The notes: generated from the letters alone by a model not told the origin. DNA of 64,000 bases from Chloroherpetonaceae bacterium (GCA_028277445.1 JANQGG010000023.1:1-64000), one strand, 5' to 3'. Positions 1 through 9,427 are shown, counted from the first letter of the stretch. Program-made: numbers and translations.

Positions 1-177
1 GTCAGAGTTAAGTCTTTGCTATTATCACGCATGGGACAACTTTCTTTTCTTTTTATCTTTAGATTATGAAATTTGTCCCTGAATTACCTGACTTATACAA
101 GAATGACCTATGAAGTGAGGGTGTCAGTTCAAATCAGGGGTATCGTCCAAATGCGTTATACCTTTACCTCAATACTT

Positions 178-345
178 TCAATAGCAGTTATTTAATACGA
201 TCATCCAAGCATCCGGATTTCTGTGAAAATTAGCTACCGCAAGAACCAGTATTTCATAATCTGTATGCTCATAGATCAAACCATAGGGAAAACGGCGCAA
301 AAGCCTAGCTTAAAAACAGGATAACCAATCGCATTGGCAGGCAAA
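178..345 (-). pseudogene. Degraded RelE/ParE-type toxin remnant
   Basis: Read on the minus strand from about 309 down to a TGA at 178-180, the translation contains RRFPYGLIYE followed by EILVLAVANFHRNPDAW. This is the conserved C-terminal half of RelE/ParE toxins (core strand 'RRFPY.i.Y', then 'lAvaH..R.p..W'). An in-frame TAA at 310-312 breaks the frame, and matching residues (ANAIGYPVF) continue upstream in another frame. Homology then ends where a dispersed repeat starts near 362. No antitoxin gene is visible. It looks like a dead toxin gene truncated by a repeat; no function is expected. Confidence 0.6.
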
Positions 346-361
346 TGGTGCACTGCAGACC

Positions 362-442
362 GTCATCGCGAATGCCTGAAAGGCATGTGGCGATCCAGAA
401 AATGCTTCTGGATTGCTTCTTCGTTCCACTCATCGCAATGAC
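362..442. repeat. Dispersed imperfect-palindrome repeat, family A, copy 1
   Basis: The element runs from GTCATCGCG to CAATGAC, with an inner inverted pair GCGATCCAGA / TCTGGATTGC. A second copy lies at 18357-18431 and a partial one at 862-899. The element is REP/MITE-like, has no coding capacity, and sits between two broken genes. Confidence 0.7.
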
Positions 443-541
443 ATGAATAAAGTATATTCACAATTTAAATTCATCAATTATTTTACTAAATGGAGCCAGA
501 TACATCCGGTAAAATCACCCCTAATTACTAAAAGTCATATC

Positions 542-834
542 ATGCCCCAATCGTATTATGTGTATCTTTTAGCAAGTAAAAAGAATGGCACGTTATATGT
601 TGGTATAACCAGGAACCTCATAAAACGGATGTATAACATAAAACAGGATGTGTAGAGGGATTTACAAAAAAGTATTCGGTTAAAATGCTGGTTTACTACG
701 AAGTCTTTCAAGATTCTTATCATGCTATAGAAAGAGAAAAACAGATTAAATCAGGATCAAGGAAAAAGAAAATAGCCTTAATTGAACATATGAATCCAAA
801 GTGGGATGATTTATATGATCGGTTGCTAATGTAA
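542..834 (+). pseudogene. GIY-YIG endonuclease-domain protein, frameshifted
   Basis: Frame 1 starts with ATG at 542 and gives YYVYLLAS..NGTLYVGITRNLIKR, the N-terminal core of the short bacterial GIY-YIG family (about 95 residues; the motif reads YVY/YVG here). It stops at 653-655. The family continues immediately in the -1 frame from 652 with VEGFTKKYSVKMLVYYE, AIEREKQIKSG and NPKWDDLYD up to a TAA at 832-834. A single lost base near 651 explains the break, so the gene is most likely inactive. A programmed frameshift is unlikely because no slippery heptamer is apparent. Dispersed repeats lie on both sides. Confidence 0.75.
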
Positions 835-861
835 GTGATGTGTTAATATGCCAGAGTTTTA

Positions 862-899
862 TCTGGATCGCCGCGCTCCCTTCGCTCGCTCGCGATGAC
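862..899. repeat. Dispersed repeat family A, partial copy
   Basis: TCTGGATCGCC followed by CGCTCGCTCGCGATGAC matches one arm of the family A palindrome at 362-442. The rest of 835-1150 holds only this fragment and the small hairpin at 1049-1066; I see no gene. Confidence 0.5.
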
Positions 900-1048
900 T
901 TGAAAAAAATGTTATGCTTTTCTCGTAGTTCAGTGAGTTTTCTTATTAGAATGCCAAAACACTGATTGTACTAAACTCATTACAAAATCATGTCTGGAAA
1001 AGATGTGCTTAAAAATGTGGTGTCCGTTGGTATTGGCCAAACTCAAGT

Positions 1049-1066
1049 CTCCTGCGAAAGCAGGAG
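1049..1066. repeat. Short palindrome CTCCTGC-GAAA-GCAGGAG, family B
   Basis: A perfect 7-bp stem with a GAAA loop. The same stem occurs at 18255-18272 inside a larger repeat cluster. No U-run follows, so it is not a terminator for era. It appears to be part of a dispersed repeat family. Confidence 0.45.
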
Positions 1067-1150
1067 CGATGCTTGACGCGGGAGTGGCTTGCGAACCAAG
1101 TGTGGCAAAGTTAGCAGTTGTTCGTGAAATTAGTTGTGACCATTCAATCC

Positions 1151-2098
1151 CTATTTATACCCAAACGATTTTAACGCATTGGTTTTATCGCGCCAGTTTT
1201 CCCGAACCTTCACAAAGAGTTCCAGAAAAATCTTACGGCCCAAAAAAGCTTCAATATCGCGCCTCGCCGATTGTCCCACGCGTTTGATGGCGCGGCCTTC
1301 TTTGCCAATCAGGATTTTTTTCTGGCTTTCGGTTTCAACAATGATTGCGCAGCGAATCAAATCTTTTCGCGACGGGTCTTCAAGGTGATTTTCCTTAAAT
1401 TCTTCAACAATAACTTCGGAGGAATAAGGAATTTCCTGGCTGAAAAAATTAAAGACTTTTTCACGAACCAGTTCGCTGACAAAAAAACGCTCAGGGGCAG
1501 TACTGAGAATATCGGGCGAATAAAAGTATGTGTTTCCGGGTAGGTAAGCGCGCAAGGCTTTCAAGAGTTCCGAGGTGTTGAACCCTGAAATGGCCGAAAG
1601 CGGAACAATTTCAGCAAAATTGTAAATCGTTTTTAATCGATCAATAAGCGCCAGAACATCTTCTTTTTTGATCAGGTCAATTTTGTTGAGCGCCAGAATT
1701 AAAGGGGTTTGCAAGTCTTTTACCAGCTTAAACGCCAGGTTTTGTTCCAACGATTCGGTTTTATGATAGAGCTTTTCGCTATCCATCATAAGTACAATTG
1801 CATCGGTTTCCGATGTTGATAACCTGATGCTTTCTATCATCGATTCATGGAGCTTATAGCGGGGTTTGATCATACCCGGGGTATCCAAAAATACAATCTG
1901 AGTCTCCTCTGTCGTGTGTATCCCTAGAATGCGTTTTCTGGTTGTTTGCGGTTTTGGGGTAACGATTGAAAGCCGCTCACCCAGAATGCTATTCAGCAAG
2001 GTCGATTTACCGGCGTTGGGCTCGCCAATGATGGATACAAAACCGGATTTAAAGTTTTGTGGATTTACGGGCAGTTGATCGGTTATTTCTTCTTCCAT
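1151..2098 (-). CDS. era: GTPase Era
   Basis: Era binds 16S rRNA near its 3' end during 30S subunit assembly. The 315-residue protein has all GTPase motifs: G1 GEPNAGKST (about residues 26-34), G2 region PQTTRKRI, G3 DTPGM and G4 NKID, followed by 'SAISG' (G5). A C-terminal KH domain carries the signature LIGKEGRAIKRVGQ..RRDIEAFLG and ends in the usual Era tail VRENWRDK. Length is typical. The ATG at 2098 directly precedes the family's start region. It is transcribed divergently from rodA across a 112-bp gap that must hold both promoters. Confidence 0.97.
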   Translation of the reverse strand: MEEEITDQLPVNPQNFKSGFVSIIGEPNAGKSTLLNSILGERLSIVTPKPQTTRKRILGIHTTEETQIVFLDTPGMIKPRYKLHESMIESIRLSTSETDAIVLMMDSEKLYHKTESLEQNLAFKLVKDLQTPLILALNKIDLIKKEDVLALIDRLKTIYNFAEIVPLSAISGFNTSELLKALRAYLPGNTYFYSPDILSTAPERFFVSELVREKVFNFFSQEIPYSSEVIVEEFKENHLEDPSRKDLIRCAIIVETESQKKILIGKEGRAIKRVGQSARRDIEAFLGRKIFLELFVKVRENWRDKTNALKSFGYK

Positions 2099-2210
2099 TC
2101 AGCTCAGATGATTTAGTTTTCGCTCGCCATAGCGTATATTCCCTAAAGCAAGCAATATAAGGGATTTTAATCAGAGTATCCTCAGCGTAACCATTTACCA
2201 GACGCAATAA

Positions 2211-3449
2211 ATGAAAAGTGCCGGCATATTTGGCCAGGTAGATCTGCCGATTGTATTAAGCATGTTGTTTTTGATCAGCTTTGGTCTGATGGCCATTTAC
2301 AGCGCCTGCCACGGTATCGGCTCAATGGCCAATTTTTATAAACAATTGCTTTGGTTTGGGGTTAGCGCCTTTATTATGCTTGTTATCTTTTTGCAACCGC
2401 CCCGAATATTTCAGGACTGGGCATATTGGGCGTATGGCATTTCCATATTCCTGCTGGTGGTGGTATTGCTCCTGGGGCGCAAAGTCGGCGGCGCGGTAAG
2501 CTGGATTGATTTGGGATTCGTAAGACTTCAGCCTTCGGAGATCACAAAGTTTACCACCATATTGGCCTTGGCGCGGTATCTTTCGGATCGCACAACCAAC
2601 ATTAAAACACTGCGGAATTTTTCAACGGCCATCGGCATTGTGGTTCTTCCTGTCATTCTAATTTTACTGCAACCCGATACCGGCACGGCTCTGGTCTATT
2701 TGACCTTCATTATTCCTATGATCGTGATTGCCGGATTTGATTTCTACATCATCGTTATTATTTCACTGCCATTCATTTTTGTGCTGATTGGTTTTATCAA
2801 TTTATATGGCCTTTTAATAATCGGTGTTCTGTTTTTGGGGATTTTGTTTTTAATGCGCCGTGAATCATTCCTGCTTTCCCTGGGCTCGCTTTCGCTGGCC
2901 GGGATGTTTGGCATTTTCTCCAGTTTTTATGGCAAGCAATTTCTAAAACCGCATCAGTTAAAACGAATCGAAACGTTTCTTGACCCGATGTCCGATCCGA
3001 AAGGCGCCGGATACAATGCCCTTCAGGCAAAAGTTGCCATTGGTTCGGGCGGACTTTTTGGTAAGGGATTTCTTCAGGGCACGCAAACCCAGCTGAGGTA
3101 TATTCCCGCTCAATGGACCGATTTTATTTTCTGTGTGATTGCCGAGGAATTTGGTTTTATTGGCGCCGGACTTGTTATTGTAGCGTTTGCTATTTTTGCA
3201 CTTCGGATGGTATTTATTATTCAATTGATGAAAAACCAATTTGCAGCCTTGGTAATTGCGGGGATTGTATCCGTTTTTCTGGGGCATATTTTAGTGAATA
3301 TCGGCATGACGGTTGGCATGATGCCCATTATTGGCGTACCATTGCCGTTTCTCTCCTATGGCGGTTCTTCACTTCTGGCAAACATGATTGCCGTTGCTAT
3401 TGTGCTTAATTTGTATCGTAACCGCAGAAATCTCGCCTTTTCGTTTTAA
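2211..3449 (+). CDS. rodA: Rod-shape peptidoglycan polymerase RodA (SEDS family)
   Basis: RodA is an integral-membrane glycosyltransferase that polymerises lipid II for side-wall growth. The 412-residue protein is almost wholly hydrophobic, with about ten transmembrane helices. It keeps the SEDS signatures: [21 protein letters not shown], the [17 protein letters not shown] loop, [16 protein letters not shown], and the C-terminal [23 protein letters not shown]. The QLRYIPAQ and TDFIF spacing fits RodA better than FtsW. The next gene begins 5 bp after its stop, so the two are probably co-transcribed. No penicillin-binding protein partner lies here. Confidence 0.93.
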   Translation: MKSAGIFGQVDLPIVLSMLFLISFGLMAIYSACHGIGSMANFYKQLLWFGVSAFIMLVIFLQPPRIFQDWAYWAYGISIFLLVVVLLLGRKVGGAVSWIDLGFVRLQPSEITKFTTILALARYLSDRTTNIKTLRNFSTAIGIVVLPVILILLQPDTGTALVYLTFIIPMIVIAGFDFYIIVIISLPFIFVLIGFINLYGLLIIGVLFLGILFLMRRESFLLSLGSLSLAGMFGIFSSFYGKQFLKPHQLKRIETFLDPMSDPKGAGYNALQAKVAIGSGGLFGKGFLQGTQTQLRYIPAQWTDFIFCVIAEEFGFIGAGLVIVAFAIFALRMVFIIQLMKNQFAALVIAGIVSVFLGHILVNIGMTVGMMPIIGVPLPFLSYGGSSLLANMIAVAIVLNLYRNRRNLAFSF

Positions 3450-3454
3450 GCTTT

Positions 3455-4339
3455 ATGTCGAAGTTGCAGTGGTCGTATATCGCCATGATCGGGCAAACCA
3501 TCCTGGCAGGTTTAAGTTTTTCGTTTGCCAGAAATGCATCTGTTGAGTTTGATCCCTATGTATTGCTGTTGCTCAGAACTTCCGGTGCGGCAAGCTTTTT
3601 TGTGATCTTGCTTATGGTGAACCGGTCAAAAAACGCAATCGTATGGCCAATAGGCAGCGAATGGTTAAAGCTGTTGGCACTGGCCTTTGTTGGCGTTGCA
3701 TTTAACCAGTTTATGTTTCTTTTGGGATTAAAATATACCACACCCGCCAATAGCGCAGTATTGTATACCCTGACCCCACTCGTGGTTTTGTTGATGTCGG
3801 TTTTCATCCTGAGGGATGATAATTTGAGCATTCAAAAAGTGGTTGGCGTGATGATTGCCATTGTAGGTGTCTTGATCGTCTTGTTTGCACAAGGCTACAC
3901 CTTTGATTCAACATTAATGAAGGGTAACATCATTACGCTTTGGGCTGTATTGAGCTGGTCGGTGTATCTGGCTTTTGGTAGGCTGGTGTTGCCGAAATAC
4001 GATTCGGTTCAGATTACATCATTAATTATGATCTTAGGCGCGCTGATGTATGCGCCAATCGGTTTGTGGCATCTGCCGGATTTCAACTGGCAGGTTATTT
4101 CCATGCAGGCTTGGATCGGGTTTATTTACATCACGTTTTTTGCCTCGGCGCTGGCGTATCTTTTGCTGACAGTAGCCTTAAAACAATTGAATTCCTCACA
4201 AGCCTCCGTATTTATGAACGTTCAGCCCATTGTGGCAGCGCTCTTTAGCTGGCTGGTTTATGGTGAACAATTAACCCTGAGTCTTGTTCTTGGGGGATTG
4301 ATTACCATCGCCGGTATTTTAATGCTGCAACGCGCTTAA
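3455..4339 (+). CDS. EamA-family (DMT superfamily) transporter
   Basis: A 294-residue membrane protein with ten predicted helices arranged as two EamA repeats (about residues 5-140 and 155-292). The hallmarks are 'LLLRTSGAASFFVILL' in helix 2, LKYTTPANSAVLYTLTPLVVLL at the repeat-1 end, and its counterpart SSQASVFMNVQPIVAALFSWLVYGE in repeat 2. Family members export metabolites or amino acids. The substrate cannot be read from sequence. It starts 5 bp downstream of rodA, a spacing that suggests one transcript, but no functional link is obvious. Confidence 0.9.
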   Translation: MSKLQWSYIAMIGQTILAGLSFSFARNASVEFDPYVLLLLRTSGAASFFVILLMVNRSKNAIVWPIGSEWLKLLALAFVGVAFNQFMFLLGLKYTTPANSAVLYTLTPLVVLLMSVFILRDDNLSIQKVVGVMIAIVGVLIVLFAQGYTFDSTLMKGNIITLWAVLSWSVYLAFGRLVLPKYDSVQITSLIMILGALMYAPIGLWHLPDFNWQVISMQAWIGFIYITFFASALAYLLLTVALKQLNSSQASVFMNVQPIVAALFSWLVYGEQLTLSLVLGGLITIAGILMLQRA

Positions 4340-4347
4340 TTTAAGCG

Positions 4348-5418
4348 TTAGAGTTTTACAGTTAAAGCCAGAGAATTGATCCCGGCGTTGGAGTGATTTT
4401 CAAAGATATAGGCATAATCAAAGCTGAAATCCAGATTTTGAAATGGCGCCATGAATGAAAATCCCAAAGCAGGCTTGGCGATTTCAGTGAATGCCCAACC
4501 ACTTAGGCCAAGCTGATCCACACCCAATTGCATGGAAAAGTATGAAACGGGTTGTAAAAGCAAGCCCATGCGCAGGAAGGTTTGCGATTGCTCCAAATCA
4601 ACGGTTTCAATAGATGTTACCGGAAATCCATCGATAATTCTGGTAATGGATCTGCGCCCTTCAACCGTTGCGGTTTGGTGGCTCAATTCACCGACAACCT
4701 GAAGCGCGTTGAGCGATAAGATATTGTTATGGAAATACGAGACGCCGAAATTATAACTCACCGGAAGCTTATCGGTTGAAGTGCTTCCCTCTTCATTGTA
4801 GATCGGGGTGGTATCCCATTCGTACTTTGATCGGATGTCCTTGATGATAATTGCAAAAGAGAGGCGACGCTCTTCTTCTAACGTGAATGTTTTTAACACG
4901 CCCAGATCAAATCCAACGCTGAACGAGGAGGAAATCTCCTTAAACAAACCGGCATGATAGGCCCGTAACGAAAGGCCGGCGGCAAATGATTCCCCAAACG
5001 TTTTGGCAAACGACACAAGAAATAAATTTTCCGAAGTTGAATACATTTCGGTGGAATTGCCATCGGAATCGCGCCCATCAATGTTATCTACGCCGGCATG
5101 AATCCAGGAAAAGCCAAGACCAGCATCCGGGCCAATCGGGCCTTGCATAAAAAGGGTGTTGTAGGAGCGATCCAAAGACAGGGATGAAAAGGAAATTCCG
5201 CCTTGATATGAATCGCTGAACGCTAATAGCGCCGGATTATGATAAGCATGAAGGGTATGGCGGTGAATGCTGGCGCTGGTTGCATTTCCCATAGCGATGC
5301 TTTTTGGGGATACGCCTAACCTGGAATAAGCGCCGGGCAATCCTGAAATTTGCCCGAAGAGAGCGTTGGTTTTAAAAATGATGATTAAAAAGAAAACCGA
5401 AAAACACGTTTTTTTCAC
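4348..5418 (-). CDS. PorV/PorQ-family outer-membrane beta-barrel protein
   Basis: The GTG at 5418 gives a clean signal peptide, MKKTCFSVFFLIIIFKTNALFGQ, so I prefer it to a TTG 30 bases upstream (no ATG is available). The mature protein (about 335 residues) opens with LPGAYSRLGVSPKSIAMGNA and HAYHNPALLAF. This is the 'GA..RMG....MGNA...YYNPA.L' signature of PorV/PorQ (UPF0164-type) barrels of Bacteroidota and Chlorobiota. Alternating beta-strands with aromatic girdles follow, ending in a strand that finishes LALTVKL. PorV shuttles type IX cargo; whether this paralogue does so is inference, although a T9SS-tagged protein is encoded at 22831-24834. Confidence 0.8.
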   Translation of the reverse strand: MKKTCFSVFFLIIIFKTNALFGQISGLPGAYSRLGVSPKSIAMGNATSASIHRHTLHAYHNPALLAFSDSYQGGISFSSLSLDRSYNTLFMQGPIGPDAGLGFSWIHAGVDNIDGRDSDGNSTEMYSTSENLFLVSFAKTFGESFAAGLSLRAYHAGLFKEISSSFSVGFDLGVLKTFTLEEERRLSFAIIIKDIRSKYEWDTTPIYNEEGSTSTDKLPVSYNFGVSYFHNNILSLNALQVVGELSHQTATVEGRRSITRIIDGFPVTSIETVDLEQSQTFLRMGLLLQPVSYFSMQLGVDQLGLSGWAFTEIAKPALGFSFMAPFQNLDFSFDYAYIFENHSNAGINSLALTVKL

Positions 5419-5465
5419 TACGAATATGGGTTTAGTATTGGATGTCAAAACTGTTTAAGACGATA

Positions 5466-6653
5466 TCAATCAACGGTTGCGCCCTTTTGGCCGTCATAAA
5501 ATCCAAGTTTCAAACGGTCGCCGCCCGAAAGTTCCTGTGATGATTTTACCAAAGTACCATCTTTATGCACAATGGCAAATCCCCGTTTTAAGACATTGTT
5601 ATAATTTAACAGTTCAAGCTTTTGAACTGCGGCTTTAAAATCATTCTTTGCACGAGTCCATTTCTTTTCGATCTCATAATCCATCGAATGGGTTAGGGAA
5701 TCGAGTTGTGTAAGCATGTTTTCAATACGCTTTAAAGGATAATTAAAGCTATAGCTGTTCAGAATGGATTCAACCTGGCGCGAGGCGCCATCGAGCCTTG
5801 CCTGAAGCGTTTGTTCTAAAAATGTGATTGATCCCTCAACCGATGCAATAATTTCATTGGCCTCAGGGGCAGCTATCTCCGCAGCCATGGAAGGCGTGGA
5901 CGCACGTTTATCGGCAACCATATCGGCGATGGTGATATCGGTTTCGTGCCCAACGGCGCTTATAATAGGGATGTGAGAATTGAAGATAGCCCGTGCAACA
6001 CGCTCTTCGTTAAATGCCCACATATCTTCAAGCGAACCGCCGCCCCGCCCAACAATCAACACATCAGGTTTTTTTGATGTTAATGTGTTGAAATACTCAA
6101 TAGCGGTTGCAATCTCTTCCGAAGCGCCGGCGCCTTGCACTTTAACCGGGTACAACGCTAATCGCCCGGTCGGAAAACGACGCGATAGCACGGTTTTGAT
6201 ATCTTCTATCACTGCGCCTGTTTTTGAGGTTACAATACCGATTCGGTTAGGCAGTCTGGGTATTGGTTTTTTGTGGCTTTCATCAAAAAGCGTTTCTTCG
6301 GCTAATTTTTGCATCAATGCCGCAAATTGTTGCTGAAGCAATCCTTCGCCTTTAACGGCTAAATTTTGGCAGATCACCTGATAACGCCCTGATGGCGGAT
6401 AGACTTCCAGGCGACCCTCAACGATTAATTCCAAACCATCTTCAATTTCGAACGACAATTTTGTGGCCAGGCTCCGCCAAACAATAGCCGGGATTTGGGC
6501 CTGTTCATCTTTCAACGTAAAATAGATATGCCCGGATGAGTGATACTTGCAATTGGAAACTTCACCGATAAGCTGAAAATAAGGAAATGTAAGCTCAAGA
6601 TTTTCTTTGATGAGTTCGGTAAGTTCGGAAACAGAATAAATTGAATCACGCAT
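5466..6653 (-). CDS. xseA: Exodeoxyribonuclease VII large subunit
   Basis: XseA is the catalytic subunit of ExoVII, which degrades single-stranded DNA. From the ATG at 6653 the 395-residue protein begins with the usual SVSELTELIKENLE. It has the OB-fold domain (LIGEVSNCKYHSSGHIYFTLKDE, about residues 20-100) and the catalytic core with GIVTSKTGAVIEDI, RRFPTGRLALYPVKVQG, DVLIVGRGGGSLEDMWAFNEE and SAVGHETDITIADMVADKRASTPSMAAE. A coiled coil and a short C-terminal domain (LKRGFAIVHKDG) follow. An upstream extension of 53 codons reads open but does not resemble the family. xseB is not adjacent. Confidence 0.95.
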   Translation of the reverse strand: MRDSIYSVSELTELIKENLELTFPYFQLIGEVSNCKYHSSGHIYFTLKDEQAQIPAIVWRSLATKLSFEIEDGLELIVEGRLEVYPPSGRYQVICQNLAVKGEGLLQQQFAALMQKLAEETLFDESHKKPIPRLPNRIGIVTSKTGAVIEDIKTVLSRRFPTGRLALYPVKVQGAGASEEIATAIEYFNTLTSKKPDVLIVGRGGGSLEDMWAFNEERVARAIFNSHIPIISAVGHETDITIADMVADKRASTPSMAAEIAAPEANEIIASVEGSITFLEQTLQARLDGASRQVESILNSYSFNYPLKRIENMLTQLDSLTHSMDYEIEKKWTRAKNDFKAAVQKLELLNYNNVLKRGFAIVHKDGTLVKSSQELSGGDRLKLGFYDGQKGATVD

Positions 6654-6812
6654 TGATGCAATCCGGATAAAATTGTTTATGCTAAAACGCGATAATTGTT
6701 GTAAAGACTTAGGTTTATATGCGTATTTTGCAGATATTTTTGTTTTATTTACCTTTTTACAAATAAACGATTTCAAGCTCGTTTTAAAAATTAATCCGAC
6801 ATAAAGCCTCAT

Positions 6813-8111
6813 ATGAGCTTAGATATTTTTGCGAAAGCATTAGCCCCCGTGCTAGGTTATGAAAAGTCAAAAGTTGATCAATACATTCATAAACTTCTTG
6901 AACTTGCAATTGAAGCCCTGCTTATACAAGGCGAAGTAAAGTTTGCCGGCATTGGTTTATTAAAGCGTAAGTATCACCCTGCCGAGCCTCGCGAAAAAGA
7001 GCCGGGGCAGCTTTACTTATATCCGCCTTCACAAACCGTAGAGCTTAGTGTAGACAAACAGTTTGATTCGGGAGATTTTGTTTATGAAACGGCCATTAGC
7101 CAGTTTCAAATGAGCGAAGAAAATGCATTAAGATTTTCCAAGGGATTTGCGGTATCCATTGAAAAAAGCATTGCGGTTCGTGGCAAGTTGGATTTGGGCG
7201 TTTTGGGCACGTTTGAAAAACAAGATGAAGCCATAATATTTAAGGCCTCGCCTCAGTTGGAAGATTTGCTTAAAAAGCCTTATGACCATCTTGAGCCGAC
7301 CAAATTGAATCAAAGTATGGTTTCGGAAGAAAAATCCGAACCTACCGAGCAACCCGAATTACAGCAGCCGACGATAACAGAGAGTGAGCCGCAGACTCCG
7401 CAGCCAGATGTGGAAAAACCTTCGGAAACCACGCAAACACAAGCCACACCGCCTCCAATTGAAACGCCACCTTCAGAGCCTGTTTCATCAAAAGAAGAAG
7501 ATGAGCCGGACTTAAGTTGGTTGTACGAGGATGATTCACAAAAAAATAAAACCTTGTACTACATCATCGGAGGCGTGGCTTTAGTGATTGTGCTTCTTGG
7601 TGGCGGGTATTTGTTTTTAGCAAGTGGGGATAGCGAGAAAAAAACGGTTGCGGAAAAGGTTGAGAAATCCAAGGTTGATTCCGATACAACATCAAAAATA
7701 GATCAGGCTAAAGAAGTCATCGAGGAAAATATACCGGATAAACCTACACCTAAACCTGCCAGATCAAAACCATCTCCTAAAAAAGCGCCAACTAAGGCAA
7801 GAGTATCATCAAAACCTCCTGAAGGCGCGCCATGGTTTGTACCGCCATCATTAACCAAAAAGCTTGATTTATCAAAACGCGGGTATGCAATTTCGGTAGC
7901 TTCATTTCCTGAACGTGTGAAAGCTGAAAACCTGGCTAGTTCGTATTCCCAAAAAGGATTTGCCGTAACCGTGTGGGAAGTTGAAATTAAAGGCAACATG
8001 TATTTCCGCGTGTTAATTGGCAGTTTTAATTCGCGTTCCAAAGCGTTAAAAGCCAAAAAAGATGCCGGAAACGCTCTTCCAAAAGATGCATTTATTGTAA
8101 AAGTTAATTAA
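6813..8111 (+). CDS. HU-like domain / transmembrane / SPOR protein
   Basis: The 432-residue protein has four parts. Residues 1-155 form two tandem HU/IHF-like modules (the CCDC81-type HU domains of Bacteroidota: FAGIGLLKRKYHPAE, then GKLDLGVLGTFEKQ). Residues 160-240 are a Pro/Glu-rich linker. One transmembrane helix lies at about 249-271 (LYYIIGGVALVIVLLGGGYLFL). After a Lys/Pro linker comes a C-terminal SPOR domain (about 355-432, GYAISVASFPERVKAENLASSYSQKG.AVTVWEVEIKGNMYFRVLIGSF). SPOR domains bind denuded glycans at the division septum. The N-terminus should face the cytoplasm, so it may link nucleoid or other cytoplasmic partners to the septum; this is inference. Whether the HU-like modules bind DNA is unknown. 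Confidence 0.82.
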   Translation: MSLDIFAKALAPVLGYEKSKVDQYIHKLLELAIEALLIQGEVKFAGIGLLKRKYHPAEPREKEPGQLYLYPPSQTVELSVDKQFDSGDFVYETAISQFQMSEENALRFSKGFAVSIEKSIAVRGKLDLGVLGTFEKQDEAIIFKASPQLEDLLKKPYDHLEPTKLNQSMVSEEKSEPTEQPELQQPTITESEPQTPQPDVEKPSETTQTQATPPPIETPPSEPVSSKEEDEPDLSWLYEDDSQKNKTLYYIIGGVALVIVLLGGGYLFLASGDSEKKTVAEKVEKSKVDSDTTSKIDQAKEVIEENIPDKPTPKPARSKPSPKKAPTKARVSSKPPEGAPWFVPPSLTKKLDLSKRGYAISVASFPERVKAENLASSYSQKGFAVTVWEVEIKGNMYFRVLIGSFNSRSKALKAKKDAGNALPKDAFIVKVN

Positions 8112-8164
8112 GGGACAACGTCGGTTTAAGTATGACGTTATCATTTAAATCAGTTTAGTATCCG

Positions 8165-9427
8165 ATGGGTATGCAAGTTTCAGGTCAGCAGGAAAGTCAA
8201 AAAAAATTACACCCTCAAACAATGTGCCCTGGTTTTGGGGCTATGCGCATTTTAACGCGAATGGAAGATACAAGAGTGTGCATGGTTACGGATAAAGGGT
8301 GCATGTATGGTTTAACCTTCGTTTCACAATTTTACGCGGCCAAAAAATCGGTGGTATCGCCCGAATTAATGAATAAGCAACTTACCGCAGGTTCATTAAT
8401 TGAAAATGTCAGAGAAACACTTGAGGTGATTTCACAAGAGAAGAACGTAAAATTAATTGCCGTATTAAGTTTGTGCATATCCGAAACCATTGGCATTTCA
8501 GAGGATATGTTGCCAAAAAAAGTCGGCAATGCCAATGTGGTTTTAATTCGCCTGCCATCGTATGCCATTGGTTCACATCCCGAAGCTAAAGATCAGGTTT
8601 TAGCTGCGCTTTTAAAACGGTTTTCTTCCTCCGTAGATAAAAAACCAAAAACACTGGCTGTGGTTGGAGAGCTTTTTCCACTTGATGCTATGGCTATTGG
8701 TGAGGTTTTGCAAAAGCTTGGCGTTGAATCCGTCATGTTTTTGCCCTCTCAACAATTTGAAGATATTGTAGAGGCCGGTTCTGTTTCAGCATGTGCCGTG
8801 CTTTATCCCTATTATAAGCAAACCGCAAAATGGTTTGAGCAAAAAAGCATACCGGTTATAACCGGTGCGCCGGTAGGCGCAAATGCAACTTACGAGTGGA
8901 TAAAAAAAATCGGGGGAGCGCTTAATTTGGATTCGGAGCATGTTGAATCTGAAGCTCAGGATCAAAAACTTCAGGTAAAAGCCGTCATTGAAAAGTTTCC
9001 GCTTCAGGGAAAAGTGATTATTGCAGGCTATGAAGGCAACGAATTGCCTATTGTTAAATTGTTGTTGGAAGCCGGGGCTGATGTGCCATATGCTTCAACA
9101 TCCATAGAGCCTTCGGCATTAACAAAGGATGATGAAACACTTTTTGAAATGCTTGGAACCAGCCTGCAATTCAGAAAGCATTTGGAAGACGATCAACGGG
9201 CTATAAGGAAATACATGCCAGATTTGGTTATAGGTACTACCTCCCTAAGCGATTTTGTGAAATCACTTGCTATACCATCTGTGTATTATACAAACATCAT
9301 TTCAACGCGTCCATTATTTTTTTCAAGAGGCGCCCAAATGATGCTGATGATGATTCAAAGCTTGAGTCAAAAAAAAGAAGTCTACAAAAGATTATCCGAT
9401 TTTTTTGATTTTGATAAAAAAATATAG
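8165..9427 (+). CDS. bchY: Chlorophyllide a reductase subunit Y
   Basis: BchY and BchZ form the catalytic component of the nitrogenase-like chlorophyllide a reductase, which reduces ring B on the way to bacteriochlorophyll a with electrons from BchX. The 420-residue protein carries GCMYGLTFVSQFYAAKKSV, close to BchY GCAYGLTF.SHFYGARRSV. The presumed iron-sulfur ligands are Cys21 (CPGFGAMR), Cys46 (GCMYG) and Cys104 (SLCISE). BchN is less likely because of this block. bchX and bchZ are not in the window; in this group the pathway genes are often scattered. The start lies 53 bp after the upstream stop. Confidence 0.88.
   Translation: MGMQVSGQQESQKKLHPQTMCPGFGAMRILTRMEDTRVCMVTDKGCMYGLTFVSQFYAAKKSVVSPELMNKQLTAGSLIENVRETLEVISQEKNVKLIAVLSLCISETIGISEDMLPKKVGNANVVLIRLPSYAIGSHPEAKDQVLAALLKRFSSSVDKKPKTLAVVGELFPLDAMAIGEVLQKLGVESVMFLPSQQFEDIVEAGSVSACAVLYPYYKQTAKWFEQKSIPVITGAPVGANATYEWIKKIGGALNLDSEHVESEAQDQKLQVKAVIEKFPLQGKVIIAGYEGNELPIVKLLLEAGADVPYASTSIEPSALTKDDETLFEMLGTSLQFRKHLEDDQRAIRKYMPDLVIGTTSLSDFVKSLAIPSVYYTNIISTRPLFFSRGAQMMLMMIQSLSQKKEVYKRLSDFFDFDKKI

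Noticed and set aside
652-834. Programmed frameshift in the GIY-YIG gene
   Set aside because: No slippery heptamer or following structure is evident at the junction; a one-base deletion is simpler.
1049-1066. Hairpin after era as a terminator
   Set aside because: No U-run on either strand, and the same stem is part of a dispersed repeat at 18255-18272.
1003-1287. Open frame of 94 codons on the plus strand
   Set aside because: Its second half lies antisense to the KH domain of era and its first half covers a repeat hairpin; no protein-like features.
6654-6812. Extra 53 codons upstream of xseA
   Set aside because: The conserved family start is the ATG at 6653; the extension is Lys/Ser-rich and unlike ExoVII.
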